Source: Puffinus mauretanicus
Lineage: Eukaryota > Chordata > Aves > Procellariiformes > Procellariidae
Reading direction: 5' to 3'
Length of the DNA stretch: 64,000 nt
Assembly: GCA_023333565.1 (NCBI GenBank)
Contig: JAJKFH010003575.1
Coordinates: forward strand, 558,001-622,000
Part shown: piece after piece, positions 50,288-61,250 of the stretch
Numbering within the stretch: position 1 is the first letter of the stretch
Layout of the letters: each line of letters starts with the position of its first letter
Position numbers and translations under genes: made by a program
The notes under the pieces: model-generated
Seen by the model: the letters and a program-made list of their open reading frames with translations, nothing else
The model's database searches: none
What the model was told of the DNA's origin: nothing

Positions 50288-50297
50288 GCATATAGAG
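50288..50297 (+). promoter_or_regulatory. TATA-like element in LTR U3 (gcatatagag)
   Basis: This is the position where the family carries TATATAA as I recall it. Here it reads catatagag, a weakened TATA box. With the CRE just upstream it marks the U3 promoter core, so transcription, if any, would start near 50320 and run rightward. Confidence 0.45.
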
Positions 50298-50573
50298 CTG
50301 GGGGAAGAAGAAGGAAGGGGGGGACGTTCGGAGTGATGGCGTTTGTCTTCCCAAGTCACCGTTACATGTGATGGAGCCCTGCTTTCCTGGCGAGGGCTGA
50401 ACCCCTGCCTGCCCATGGGAAGCAGTGAATGAATTCCTTGTTTTGCTTTGCTTGTGTGCGTGGCTTTTGCCTTAAACTGTCTTTCTCTCAACCCACGAGT
50501 TTTCTCACTTTTACCCTTCCGATTCTCTGCCTCTGAGTGGGGCTGAGTTACCGGCTGGGGTTAAACCACGACA

Positions 50574-51463
50574 ATCCTTTATTAGTTCTGTTTATCTTTC
50601 TGTTCCATGATGACGGCTGAAGTAATCCCAGCCTTTATGAATAAACTCAGTTTCACCTGTGTTTAGTTAAAGACCACGAGGTACAAAACTTCCCACAAAC
50701 ACAGCCTTGTCAAAGGAGTCATGCATCATGCATTGTGCTGGAAATTATATTATCCAAATTTAGTGTCTATTTGATGCCCAATGAAGCTGGTGGAAACATT
50801 AAAAATGCTGGCAGCAATTAAGGAAAACAGTTCTTTATTTTTTGTTCTGCCAAGATCTCAGCTGAAAGTTTGTTAAGAGATCTCCCAGTCCACCTCCTTT
50901 TATTACAAACTAGCTGACTCTCAACTTCTTTTTCCTTTATTTTTTTGTTAAAAGAAACTGCAAATGTGACTGGCAAATTGTGTTATGTTTCTGTTTGTTT
51001 GTTTGTTTTTCTTAAATGTCTGATAATCCATATAAAAGACTGAAACAGTGTTACTGGACAAGTTTCAACTTTGCAAAGAGAAGCAATAGCAAAACAACAA
51101 AAAAAAAAACCTCAGTAAATCTCCAGTTAAAAAATTACATCTGAGTAAACTACTGGCATCACTTTCTGCTCTGAGCTGAATCTTCATCCATCCCCTTTTT
51201 AGCCAAAGTCTTTATTGTCCAAGTACAGTTTCTTCAGGAAGGTCAAGCCCTTAACCTCCAGTCCTTCTTTTGCTGGCAGCCTGGAGCCTGAATGTTTTGG
51301 GACAGATGTTCAGGGCTGTGGATCACTAAGAAATATGGGACCTGTTTGCCTTTCTCAGAGTTAGTCTGGAAGATATCATTCAAAGCTCTTTTTGCTGCAT
51401 GATGGATTTTTCATTTTAGTTTTTAACTAAGAAGTCTGTTACCTATTTTCTTGCTGTTAGTGA
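50574..51463. other. Unannotated noncoding DNA
   Basis: AT-rich. It contains a (GTTT)n run at 50992-51010 and an A-tract at 51098-51109. If the AATAAA/A-tract at 51464-51512 marks a retrocopy, its body would lie here, but no coding similarity is recognised. Confidence 0.4.
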
Positions 51464-51512
51464 AATAAACCACAAAGAATTTCTCTTCTCATTAAAAAAA
51501 AAAAAAAAAAAA
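51464..51512 (+). other. AATAAA plus A19 tract, possible retrocopy 3' end
   Basis: AATAAA at 51464-51469 is followed 24 bases later by 19 consecutive A at 51494-51512. This is the spacing between a poly(A) signal and the tail of a processed transcript. The sequence upstream shows no recognisable coding region. I see no convincing direct repeat that would mark insertion. A chance A-tract next to AATAAA is a real alternative in DNA this AT-rich. Confidence 0.3.
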
Positions 51513-54500
51513 CAAAACTGTAACAGTGGTCCTGTATGGGGATCTTAAGAAAAGAGCACATAACAACCACAACATATTCAAGGCAAGTGGGGAGCTCCAT
51601 AACCTTCATCCAGGAGACGCTGACAGCAGCAATTTGTGCTCCACAACTTGGGCTTACATCCAGTTGCTGCTCTGTGCAGGTTGTACAGGTGCATCAAGGT
51701 AATATTTCTAATACTTTCCTTGGGGACAAAGAGCAGAAGAATTTACATCCTGAATGAAATTGGGATCCAACAGAAGATTACACTGAGTTAATCAGTGGAT
51801 GCCCAAGCTTGGTCCCCAAACCCAAACTTGGAAAACAGTGTGGAAGGAACAGAGATTTTGTCAGAAGGTCACTTATCATGTGTATCCTGAAATGGCTGGA
51901 GTGTAAGATGGGCATCAGGGGAACAGAAAAATAGCAGGAATGGGCAGCACTTTTCAGCTCCTGAGTGTGTGTTGGAAAGAGCCCCAGGTGCACCCTCCCC
52001 CCTACTCTTCCCTGTGCTGGTTTCCTCAGTGCGCACACGGGGAGGGAGCCAAAGCACATTCCAGCAGGTCTTTTGGTTCAGGTGGTTGGCCCCAAGTTCA
52101 GATACTTTGGTAGGCGATCAACTCAGATGAAGTAAGGGATCCTCTGCATTTAATGTAACTTTTGTTCCCTATTAAGTTTCTGAAATAAACTTATGTTTTC
52201 AAGAATGTCAGAAGGATTTGCAAGAGGTTTTTGGTTTCTCTCCTGAACTTGGGTACCCAACTTCCACCTGGGTTGTACCCAACACACCTGAGTCTTACTA
52301 GGAGTTTTGTCTCCTGTTTCTACTAAGACCAACAGGAATCAGACCCCGTTCTACCAGAGGGGTACTTGGGTGATAGAAGAGGTGTTGTGATATGTCCCAT
52401 TGGATGGCCATCAGGAAGACAGCTTGGGAGGATCTCGTAATGCCCAGCTGGGCACCCAAGCTGTCCATGCATTGACCCAGCGGTGTCTGAAGGGGCATAC
52501 TCCACTCCCATCCATGCCATGACACTCGAGCCAGAAGCAGGAGTTTCCCAAGAGACGGGTGTGCTTACAGCGCATGAGCGTAGACCATGACCTCACCCTG
52601 CTAAGGTGGGGCTCAGGGATTCCTGCCCACACCCTGCCTTCCTGCCCAAGCGTGGACAACCCTGTCCCAGCCTCTCCTCGCACTGGCCAGACTGAGCACG
52701 CAGCACTTACACCTCCTACAACTAACGAGGCCAAAAAGAGAGCTGAGGAGGGGTCTGACTCCAGTCCTGGGGTAGAAAACTCAGTTGGGAGGGAGGTAGG
52801 GAAGGAGATCTCTGAGATCCCAGTCCCTCCACACGCGTTTTGCTGTTTGCTTGCTGAAATGGTGTTTCATCTGGATTCCCTTCAGCAGCCCACTACCACA
52901 ACACAGTTAGACTTTCCTGTTCCCCACCCTCCCTACATGAGAGGAGTAGCAAAGCTCTTCAAGCATCGTATGATGAACTCAAGGGAAAAGCATCAGTGAC
53001 AGGAATGGTGCTCACCTGCTCTCTGAGACTCTCGAGCTAGCTCACACATCCCCCAAATTAAAAATAAACTAGGAGAAGGTGAACACGAGGAGACCAGGTA
53101 GAGGAACACATATTTGATGCTGTGAATCCTATAAGACAGGTCTTTCTCAGTCAGGCTGGATGTCTGTCAAATACAATTTTGTGATATTTACTCATAAAAA
53201 TACATTTAAAATGAATGATCTGTGTGTTTACCTTGTCAGCAGAGGAAAAAAAGCCCTAGACCAAGAGCACATGTGAATCTCTTCAACCAAATTACTATCA
53301 GTCTCACTGTATTTAGGTTTTTTGTTTGGTTTTGCTTTCTAGTATTTTTAATTATCATTCTTACATCGCAAAGCTGTAAAAACCAAGGTTTTTTGCTGTC
53401 TCACAGAGTTCTGAGAGGCTGCAGAAAAATAACATCACTGGAATTGACTGTCACCCAAACAAGGTAAAACTGATGGCATGCTTTCCCGAAAGACAAAATA
53501 CTTTGGAAAAGACATAGGTATTCACAGAGAGGAACGGTGTATTACTGAGTCTTCTACAGGTCAAAGGCGCTTGGCCATTCTGGTATGGTAGGTAAACAAT
53601 CTGCAAAACTGCTGTTGATAATTTCTGGTTGTTGGCAGAAACATCCATCTGTTAGAGAGGCTAACAGTGAGCCAGGATCGCAGACAAATGCCACAGATTA
53701 TGCTTACAAAGTTGTTATCGCACATTGGTTTTGTAGGAAGTACCGTGCCGCAGGGCTGGGTCCACCGAGAGGAGAAAGAGGCAGGAGGCTCTCCTCATTT
53801 CCTTCGGTCTGACCCATGCAGAGCAGCATGTGGGCAGATTCAAGAAGGACAGAAGAAAGCCAGCATGTGAGTTCGTTTAGCTTCCCTAAATAGTTATAGA
53901 GTTCACCAAAGAAAATAATGCATAGCTGGTTTCTTCCTTCCCGGTCTTCTAGGACCTAAACAATACTTTTTTGAGAGAAAACAACAATTTCAGAACATGT
54001 TTTTGTTAGTAAGGGAACTGTTAACAAGGGCAATTGCCCACTGAGGGAAAACAAGATACTGGGAAATGAATTAAAACACACTGTGACTTGATGATGCAAT
54101 GATTGACACTGGAAAGCCAAATGGCCTTGTGATTCTTCACCAGACCTTGCAAAAGAGGCTGGGAGCCTAAGAAATGGTTGACTATGGGTCCGATTTGTCT
54201 TGGCAGAGATGCTACCGCTGAAAGTTTGTGGCTCCTGGAGCACCACACAAGTTTGCTTGTCAGCCTTCTGTTGCTGTTATTGGCATTATACATATACAGG
54301 GACATCTGCACACAAAAAAAAAGCAATGAGAGACATGTTCTTTGCCTTACCCTTACTAAAAATAGGGTTCATGAGAAAAAATCAAAGATGGAAAGCATAC
54401 TTTTATATTCCTACATGAGAATAGGCCCTGCATCAGAGTTTCTCAAGACATGGTGTGCAAAGCCACATCTAGTGATGTATAAAAGTTCAGGAATGATAGC

Positions 54501-57500
54501 ACCTTCATAATATTTTCAGTTTAAAGTTGGATAGAAAGGTGCAGCTTGGTCTGTATGAAGTTTCAAGGACTTTGAAGATTTGTGGTCCAAAATAAATGGG
54601 AGCCTTCTCTAGACAGTAAAAAATAGGCAAAGAATTTCCAGCTTCTAAAGAAAATGTAGTGTATCACCAAGACTCTAGAAGATGAGCAAATATCTTTTGA
54701 AAATTAATATACAACCCAACATAGTCTTTCAGGCATAATCTACTCCAGTAAACTAAACCCTCTGAGGACTCAGACTGTGTGTCAGTGTCAGTGCTGCTGA
54801 GCTCTCCCTGGTACACCTCTGCCCTGGATAAACCAGCCCTCTCCTAAAGTGCCACTAAGCACAGCCTGGGAAAAAGATGTTCAGACACCACGTTTTGGTG
54901 ACAAATAGACTTTAGTAGTATGGACATGGGCTATCCCGTGCCAGTTGGCCTCGGTGCTGGAGAGCAATCATGGGCAAGTTCAATTTGCTATTGTAGACAT
55001 AGCCTTGGACAATGAATTAGTCGAGGCACGCTTAGGAGACAGAAATAACTGAGGCTCTTGGATGGGACAGTTCTTGTGCAACTTCAACCCAAAAGAAAGG
55101 GAGGGTCCAAGTTCATTTCCTGAGCCTAACAGAAACAATACTTGTGCCTTCAGGGAAAGGACTCGCAGAAATGCCAACATGTTTAGCTATTTGGGTTGAA
55201 TATGGAGGTCACGATCAAAAGATATTGAGTTGTTGCTTAATGCTTCTTAGATCAAACACAATGAACATGACGAGGCCCATCAGCATCCCAATTCTTCCGT
55301 GTTTTTGCTGTGCAAACACTCCTTTTGGCCACTTCAGAGATTTGGCCCGGCTGCACAAAGCCAAAAGCAAAGGAACTGAAGGAGCAGGGCTGACACACGT
55401 CAAATAATTTTGTTTTCAACGAAAAAAAACCCTGCATGGGCACAGATTGATACTACTCCACACGTCATGAGTACAACCTGTTCCTGACAAACCCAGTGAG
55501 TCAGTGTCAAAGCCAGAAAACAAACTTCGGCTTTGAGTCCTAGCCTCATGCCTCAGTGCCTTCAGCTGAAAACTTAAAAAAAAAAAACAAACACCAAAAA
55601 GAAAAAGCAAACAAACAAGCAAAAACCCAAAAAAGGAAGAATTTCTGATAACTTCTGCCTGGAAATATGGCTGCAGTGGCTGCGGATAATTGATAACAAT
55701 ATAGACACAAAGCAGACACGCTGTCCCAGTATTTGTTGGCAAGAATTGTCCAGCAACTCAATCCAAACTGCTGAAGGGAGGGTGAGATGGGAAGGGAGCC
55801 TGAACATGTTGCACAGAGGAATTTCTATCACATGCTACGCTTCACATGTGGTGTTTTTCCCCCCACCTACTCACACAGCAGGTTTGTGACTTTAATCTGT
55901 TTATTTTTCGTGGGAAGCATGAGTAGGTAAATATGTGCTTTGAGCTGATATTTTAGGCAGGGAGGTTTAATTATGTATGTGTGCTAATTGTTGTTATGTT
56001 TCTGGGTATTATTGATTTTGGACTCGTTCCTGCACACCCCCACGCACCACAAGAGGAGAATAAGTTGCTTGGCTGCTATCACAAACACTCGCTGTTACTA
56101 CTGTACAAACTGATCAGGGTGAGGGTTTTCCCCCCCTGGTTCTTTACTAAAAAAGTTGGAGCTTTTGGAAGCTGCCAAATAGGTCTTGGGAAAGAAGCCT
56201 CTTGTTTGTCTTGCAGGATGAGTGGAGGAGAGACTATGGCCATGCACGTTGTCCCTACTCTACGCCGGCAAAATGCAGCCACCAAGATGTTCAAGTGAGA
56301 CAAGGACTGAGCCTCTGCTCTTGCTCTGCATTTGTTTCTTTTGCTGCAAGAAGTGATGAGATCAGTTGTACCAGCACGGAAACTGGCTACGAGCTTTGCC
56401 CACCCTGCTAAATTCATTGATGACTTACATCTCACTGTCTCCAACAAGTCAATGAAGCTGCTCAGGGCTCAGGTCAGTAAGAAATGGAGTCTTTCTCCTC
56501 CTGCTTATATGGTAAGTCTGCAATCCTTCAAGTAGTTGTGTAAGCACTTGGCCATGCCCCAGCCACCCCAAATCCCACAAGCAGCATGAGATTCCTCAAT
56601 CATGCACAGATATTTCCTAGGACATCCTTGCACGGGAACGTTGGCTGAGGAAAACTTTATAATCTGGTAAATTTGCGCTGAACTTGGGATCTTTATGCAG
56701 CTCTCTCTTGACTACGTATTTCATTCAGACTTCTTGGGTCAAAACCTCTGAAGGTAAATACTTGGGTTTTTTAGAAACAGTCAAGTTCAATTTCAAACTT
56801 GATCTACGTGGTTTGGGTAACATCATAAAAATAAAACACAGTATAAATAATGCTGAAAACCTTAAAGCAGATAGGCAAACATGTTACAAGGTATTGCAAA
56901 ATGACATGATTTTGATTAAAACCAAGAACAGAAAGGCAGACCAGAGTTTAGTCTTCAAATGACCCAGGCCAACTTGGACTAGCTGAAGACCTGTCTTAAT
57001 ATCAACCAAAGCTTTATCCTATTCCACTTATTTTCTAGATTGTAAATCAAAGTCTAATTAATCACTACCACCCCAAGAAAGCAATCTCCTCTAATCACCT
57101 GGCCATGACAATACATCTTTGTAATATTGCAGATGCTCAGGGACATCTTATAAACAGGATGTAAGTGAACATCTATTAAAAAATTAACTAGATTACTGCA
57201 GTTGCTAAATATTATTACAAGTTTCATAATACTATGTGCTTTATGGCCAACTTATAAACCAGCAGCTGCTGTTAGAGGAGTTTGTTTTTCCACTCATAAT
57301 CAAATTTTGGCTTGTGGAAGGGTGTTATTTTGCTACCCTCATTCTTTTTCTGGGAATTGTTGCACCAAGCACAGACAGAAAAGACTGTCTTCCTAACTTT
57401 TTTTCATGGGTTTCTTTATTTTCGTCTTTAATCCACCCACCTACTCCCCCGTCGATCGCTGATAGCTCTCCTCTGTTACTTTTGTGCTGCTGGAGACAGC

Positions 57501-58234
57501 TCATTGTGTCTGTGTTTTTATTGCTAAACCAGGGGGTTTCCCAGATCCCGTGTCCGGGTAGGTGCCCCAAACCAATTCCTGAATCCGTATAGTGACGCTA
57601 ATTTTTTCTGAGGTTCTTGAGTAAATTACAGCAACGTATAGATGGAGTGTGCTTTTTGACACATATAACTATACCCAAGGGAAAGAGCTCCACTAGTCCT
57701 GCCAGGAGAAGGGTGACAACCCACCTTGCATCAGCTATCAGGGAGGAAAATGTAGACCAGGATGTGACTTTGCAGCACCCTGAAGGTCTACTGAAGGGTC
57801 TGCTTGACTCACAGTCAAAGTATAAAGCAAGGGGCAGGCAGATGAACGCAGACAGAAGAGCACAAGGAAGCACTGAGAGCAAGCAGCAACAGTCACACCC
57901 AACAAAAGTCATCAAGGTTTCTGCATGCATTGATGATGTAGGTCTATCTGTAGGTGTCTATAGGGGAATTTTATCAAGGATAAGGCACAGAATGGAAAAG
58001 CACAGACTTGCGTTTTTGGAAGTCTCATAGCTAAGCAATGACGGCCACATCCAGGCAGAAGCAGTTGGTCTCTCCACGTTGGGTGTGAGAAGACAAACAG
58101 AACAATGTCTGTGACAGAACAGAGATGGAGTAGGTGTCCCTGAACATTTTCCTACATCCCTTTCTGCAAGGGCTCCTCTATCTCTAGTCTTATTCTCTGT
58201 ATTGGTGTTGGACTGGATCCTGATTTTGGTCCTC
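51513..58234. other. Long unannotated noncoding stretch
   Basis: No exon, RNA gene or transposon is recognised in 6.7 kb apart from an A-rich block at 55576-55636. Open frames include 146 codons at 52559-52999 plus, 122 codons at 56079-56447 minus, 118 codons at 57236-57592 plus and 137 codons at 57617-58030 plus. Their translations carry no identifiable domains. Confidence 0.4.
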
Positions 58235-58408
58235 TGTGTTTCCTTCCATCCACCTTCTCTCCTGACGTATTTCATCGGTGCTTCTCCTGCCATACAGCCA
58301 TGACGCTGAACCTCGGCACTGGGCTCCGACCTCTCTTCCCCCTCTATCCTGACATTACCCATGGGGACCTCCCCCACCAGGACCTGCATTTCAAACACAC
58401 TTTTTTCC
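58235..58408. repeat. Imperfect 87-bp tandem duplication
   Basis: The block beginning tcctgac at 58260 recurs at 58347, with similar following sequence (atttcatcggtgcttctcctgcc against attacccatggggacctccc). The spacing of 87 bases is 29 codons, so a minus-strand 160-codon frame (57958-58440) shows two related segments, VGEVPMGNVR and AGEAPMKYVR. The repeat is diverged, so the duplication is old. No protein family is recognised. Confidence 0.4.
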
Positions 58409-58739
58409 AGAAATAAACACATTTTCCTTCCAGATCCCACTTCTCCACCTTCCGTTGACTCCCAGACCTTTGACTCTTTTTCCTCCTTTCCTGTCTTTGC
58501 GGCAGCGCATCACCTGCTCTTTTCTTTTGTTCCCAAGTCCACACTCCCCTTTTGGAGACCAAGACCTCACACAGTATGCAATCACACACTTGAAGTTATA
58601 AAGACAGCTGTCCTAAGACCTCTTCTTTTCTACCTGCACTGCCCCCCAACCTTCATAACTTGAGTTTTTCCTGCCAGGACCAAGATCTAGACCATTATTT
58701 CACAGTGCCTTGGCTTATCTCTATCTTCTCATCTCATTT

Positions 58740-59042
58740 CTTTTTTTGTCTCTTCACATTCTTGGCCTTGTGCCTTTGCCCCTTCCCTGTGTTCATCTGT
58801 CAAACGTCCTCTTTTCTTCAAAGCGCTGCTTGAAATTCAGCTCTCCAAGCAGCACTCCTCTTTTCTAATCGCTGGTAACCCCAGATAATCCTTGCGATGA
58901 AATATTTTCTCATGTCCTGCCATGTGTTTAACTTGACTACTTTAGATTTCAAAGTCTCCCAGACAGGGAGTATGTCTTATCTGTAATCTATAAAATACTG
59001 TTCACATCTATGCAACTCTACAAATGTTATCTAATAAATGGA
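58740..59042 (+). mobile_element. Ancient L2-like LINE 3' end
   Basis: In sense order it shows a 'gtgcctttgccccttccctgtg' region split over short blocks (L2: gggcctttgcacttgctgttcc), then 'gcttgaaattcagctctcc' (aggctcagctcaaatgtcac), then 'caaagtctcccagacaggg' (gtaagctccatgagggcaggg), then 'agtatgtctta', and ends 'tgttatctaataaatgg' (gctcaataaatatttg). This layout is the L2 3' UTR and terminus. Strongly diverged. Confidence 0.55.
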
Positions 59043-60067
59043 ATTCACTGCACTGTATTTATGATCAGCCACAAAAGGATGAGGAGGACCAGCTAAGATG
59101 TGAAGTTAACCATTTAAAGCCTAGAACAAAGAACCCAGCGACATGAAGAGATTGATTTTGAAGTGAGATTTTGCTTTGTATTATAAAGAAATTATTATTT
59201 GCAGTTACATTTGAGCAAACAGCTGGGTTTTGCTTCACTGCTTCCATCCAGAAGGAATTTACTCTAAAGCACGTGCTCAGATTTGTGAATAAGCATCTCA
59301 CATTGCTTTGCACTAATAGTAATTGCTAGCTGTGCTAACAGTTAAGGTCTTGACAACCACAGGACCATGCTCTGACCCTGTTTGGCTTATTGGGAGAGTT
59401 GTAGCCCATGAAGTCAGGCTACCGGGAGCGTGTGTACATAAGTCAGGACAGCAGGGAATGAGATAGAAAAGATAAAAGTGGCTTTTGGAAACGAAGAAGA
59501 ATCCAGGATGACATTCAGTTCTATTATAGTCACTGAAGTGGTTACCTCCTGACCTTCTACGTAGTGGGAAGATCATTTGGGAATAGAGGGAAAGGCAGCT
59601 TATAATATTAGACCGCCATTGAAGCATGTTCCTGCTCTAAAAACTACATCACTGCAAACATACTCAGCGTTTGCCCAGCCACCCTCAGCAAATGGTTTAG
59701 CAGAACATATGGCAGCAGCTGCTGTAGCTCGCATACAAAGTCAGCACCTACATTGCTTTTCCCTGTGAATTTAAGTTACAACGTGCATCTGTTCCTAACA
59801 TCTCTGTATTCCACCAAAGTGAAGAATGATTCTGGCTGACCCACTGCCTTTGCAAGCATAGCCTTGATGCTGGGGCCAGGAGGAAGGAAAATGAACGTTA
59901 TCAGCAGCTAATAAAGCCCAATTGCTGTGAATGCTCCCAAGAGCATCTCAGCATTATCGGCTGCTGAGCCGTGCAAACCACGGTGGTTCCAGTAGAGAAG
60001 CAAGGAGTTGCTGTCGTGTGCTTTCCGAAAGCAGTACATTGAACCAGCTGCTAGCCGATGTAGACCG
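59043..60067. other. Unannotated noncoding DNA
   Basis: Nothing recognisable. A 104-codon minus-strand open frame at 59313-59627 has no motif. Confidence 0.45.
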
Positions 60068-60083
60068 CTCTATCTATCTATAT
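60068..60083 (+). repeat. Short (CTAT)n microsatellite
   Basis: About four CTAT units lie immediately to the left of the CR1 tail at 60091. Its placement beside the CR1 3' end suggests it may have grown out of the element's own ATTCTATG tail. Confidence 0.6.
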
Positions 60084-60090
60084 GTATTTA

Positions 60091-60193
60091 TCATAGAATC
60101 TCTTGAGCTGGAAGGGACCATCAGGATCATCGAGTCCAACTCCCTGCTCCTTGCAGGACTACCTAAAACTAAACCATATGACTAAGAGCATCC
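60091..60193 (-). mobile_element. Short CR1 LINE 3' tail
   Basis: A single antisense terminal unit (tcatagaatc) is followed by 'gagctggaagggacca', 'tcaggatcatcgagtccaac' and 'gactaagagcat', matching a third CR1 tail type (gagctggaagggacc...gatcatcgagtccaactcc). Only about 100 bases remain, with no coding content. Same orientation as every other CR1 here. Confidence 0.9.
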
Positions 60194-61077
60194 TCCTTAT
60201 GTTGCTAGAAGTGCTGCAAACCTGGCTCCTGGCTAATAACATTGAAAAGTCCCTATTATTCTATAGAGAACGCATAGGCACAATAAAACTAAAGGCGAAA
60301 CAAGGAATTTTCTTCTCATTTGAAAAATAAATCTCAGCATATAATTAATTGGAATGGAGGCTCATGAGCAGGTTTGAATTAGTGTAGCTCTGTGGCCATC
60401 AGCATGAGCTGATCGATGTACACCCAGCCAAATGCTCTTAATCAAGCCTTGCAAAATACTTTCTCTCATATTAGAACCACAAAGACCCTGACCAGCCCTC
60501 AGACATCACTGCATGGTAATATTTGTATAGTTGTAGCTTTTAAGGATGACTTTTAAGGATTCTTCAGTTTAACTCATAATCTTGGCCTGGAATTAGGTAG
60601 TAAAGATTTTATATATATATACATACATATATAAACTATAACCTAATAGCAAATTAAGACTAAAAATGAGCACTGCTCATTATCAACAGCATGGGCTTCC
60701 TCTGAGGAGCAGACGGTGCAGGGAAAGCCCTGGAAGAGGACATCAGTTGTGTTTTATTGTTCAGGCATTACCCAGAGACATTGCAGGGAAGGGAGGAATC
60801 ATGCTGGAAGAGGGCAATGATTTGCCAATTAAAAGCTGCCAATTAGGGAGAGAAGTTGCAGAGCTCTGTGGAGAGCTGCTGAGCGAGGACACCAGATGAG
60901 CAGCAAGAGCAGCAGCTTGAGATGGCAAACTGGCCCGAGGAAAGACACGGGGGTTGGTTAACTACATGAGGAGGGCTGGAGACCAGACGGATGACTCTAG
61001 AAGATGCATTTTTCTGTTTACTTATTTTTTATTTAGCCCTAAGTCCACACAGTATCCAAGCAACTCAGAGTCACAAA
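60194..61077. other. Unannotated noncoding DNA with a small (TA)n
   Basis: A TA-rich microsatellite lies at 60609-60634 (tatatatatatacatacatatata). Otherwise nothing is recognised. Confidence 0.45.
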
Positions 61078-61250
61078 TGGATTTTATCCTTACGCTACCC
61101 TGTGGAGTAGGGAGATGGCCAAATGTTGGGGGAGCCAAGGCGAAGAGCAGAGCAAGTGATTTATTTGCCTGGGGTCATAGAGACCGTCTAACCCAGATGA
61201 TGTGAGCCCTAGTTCAGCATCTTCACCACAAAGGCATGCTTTCCCCAAAG
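61078..61250 (-). mobile_element. Ancient MIR/L2-like remnant
   Basis: Antisense blocks: 'accctgtggagtaggga' (aaccctgtgaggtaggta), 'gccaaggcgaagagcagagcaagtgatt' spread over short blocks (actgaggcacagagaggttaagtgactt), 'tgcctggggtcatagaga' (gcccaaggtcacacagc), and 'ttcagcatcttcaccac'. This is the clearest MIR-type match in the window. Confidence 0.58.

Larger units (their letters stand above)
50015..50573 (+). mobile_element. ERVL-type solo LTR, about 559 bp
   Basis: It starts TGTGCTGGTTTGGGCTGGGA and ends GGGGTTAAACCACGACA, giving the TG...CA ends of a retroviral LTR. Known internal blocks are in order: 'atagagttaattttcttc', 'gttgataacacagggatgtt', 'acagctgaccccaactgacc', 'ccataccatgtgacgtcatg', 'aaactgtctttctctcaacc' and 'accggctggggttaaaccac'. 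This is a widespread neoavian ERVL-type LTR, remembered and not searched. No gag, pol or env sequence flanks it on either side, so it is a solo LTR left by recombination. The pentamers next to it (gagaa and atcct) do not match, so the target duplication is lost or was exchanged. The poly(A) region has cttaaa where a usable signal might be, possibly inactivated. Confidence 0.93.
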
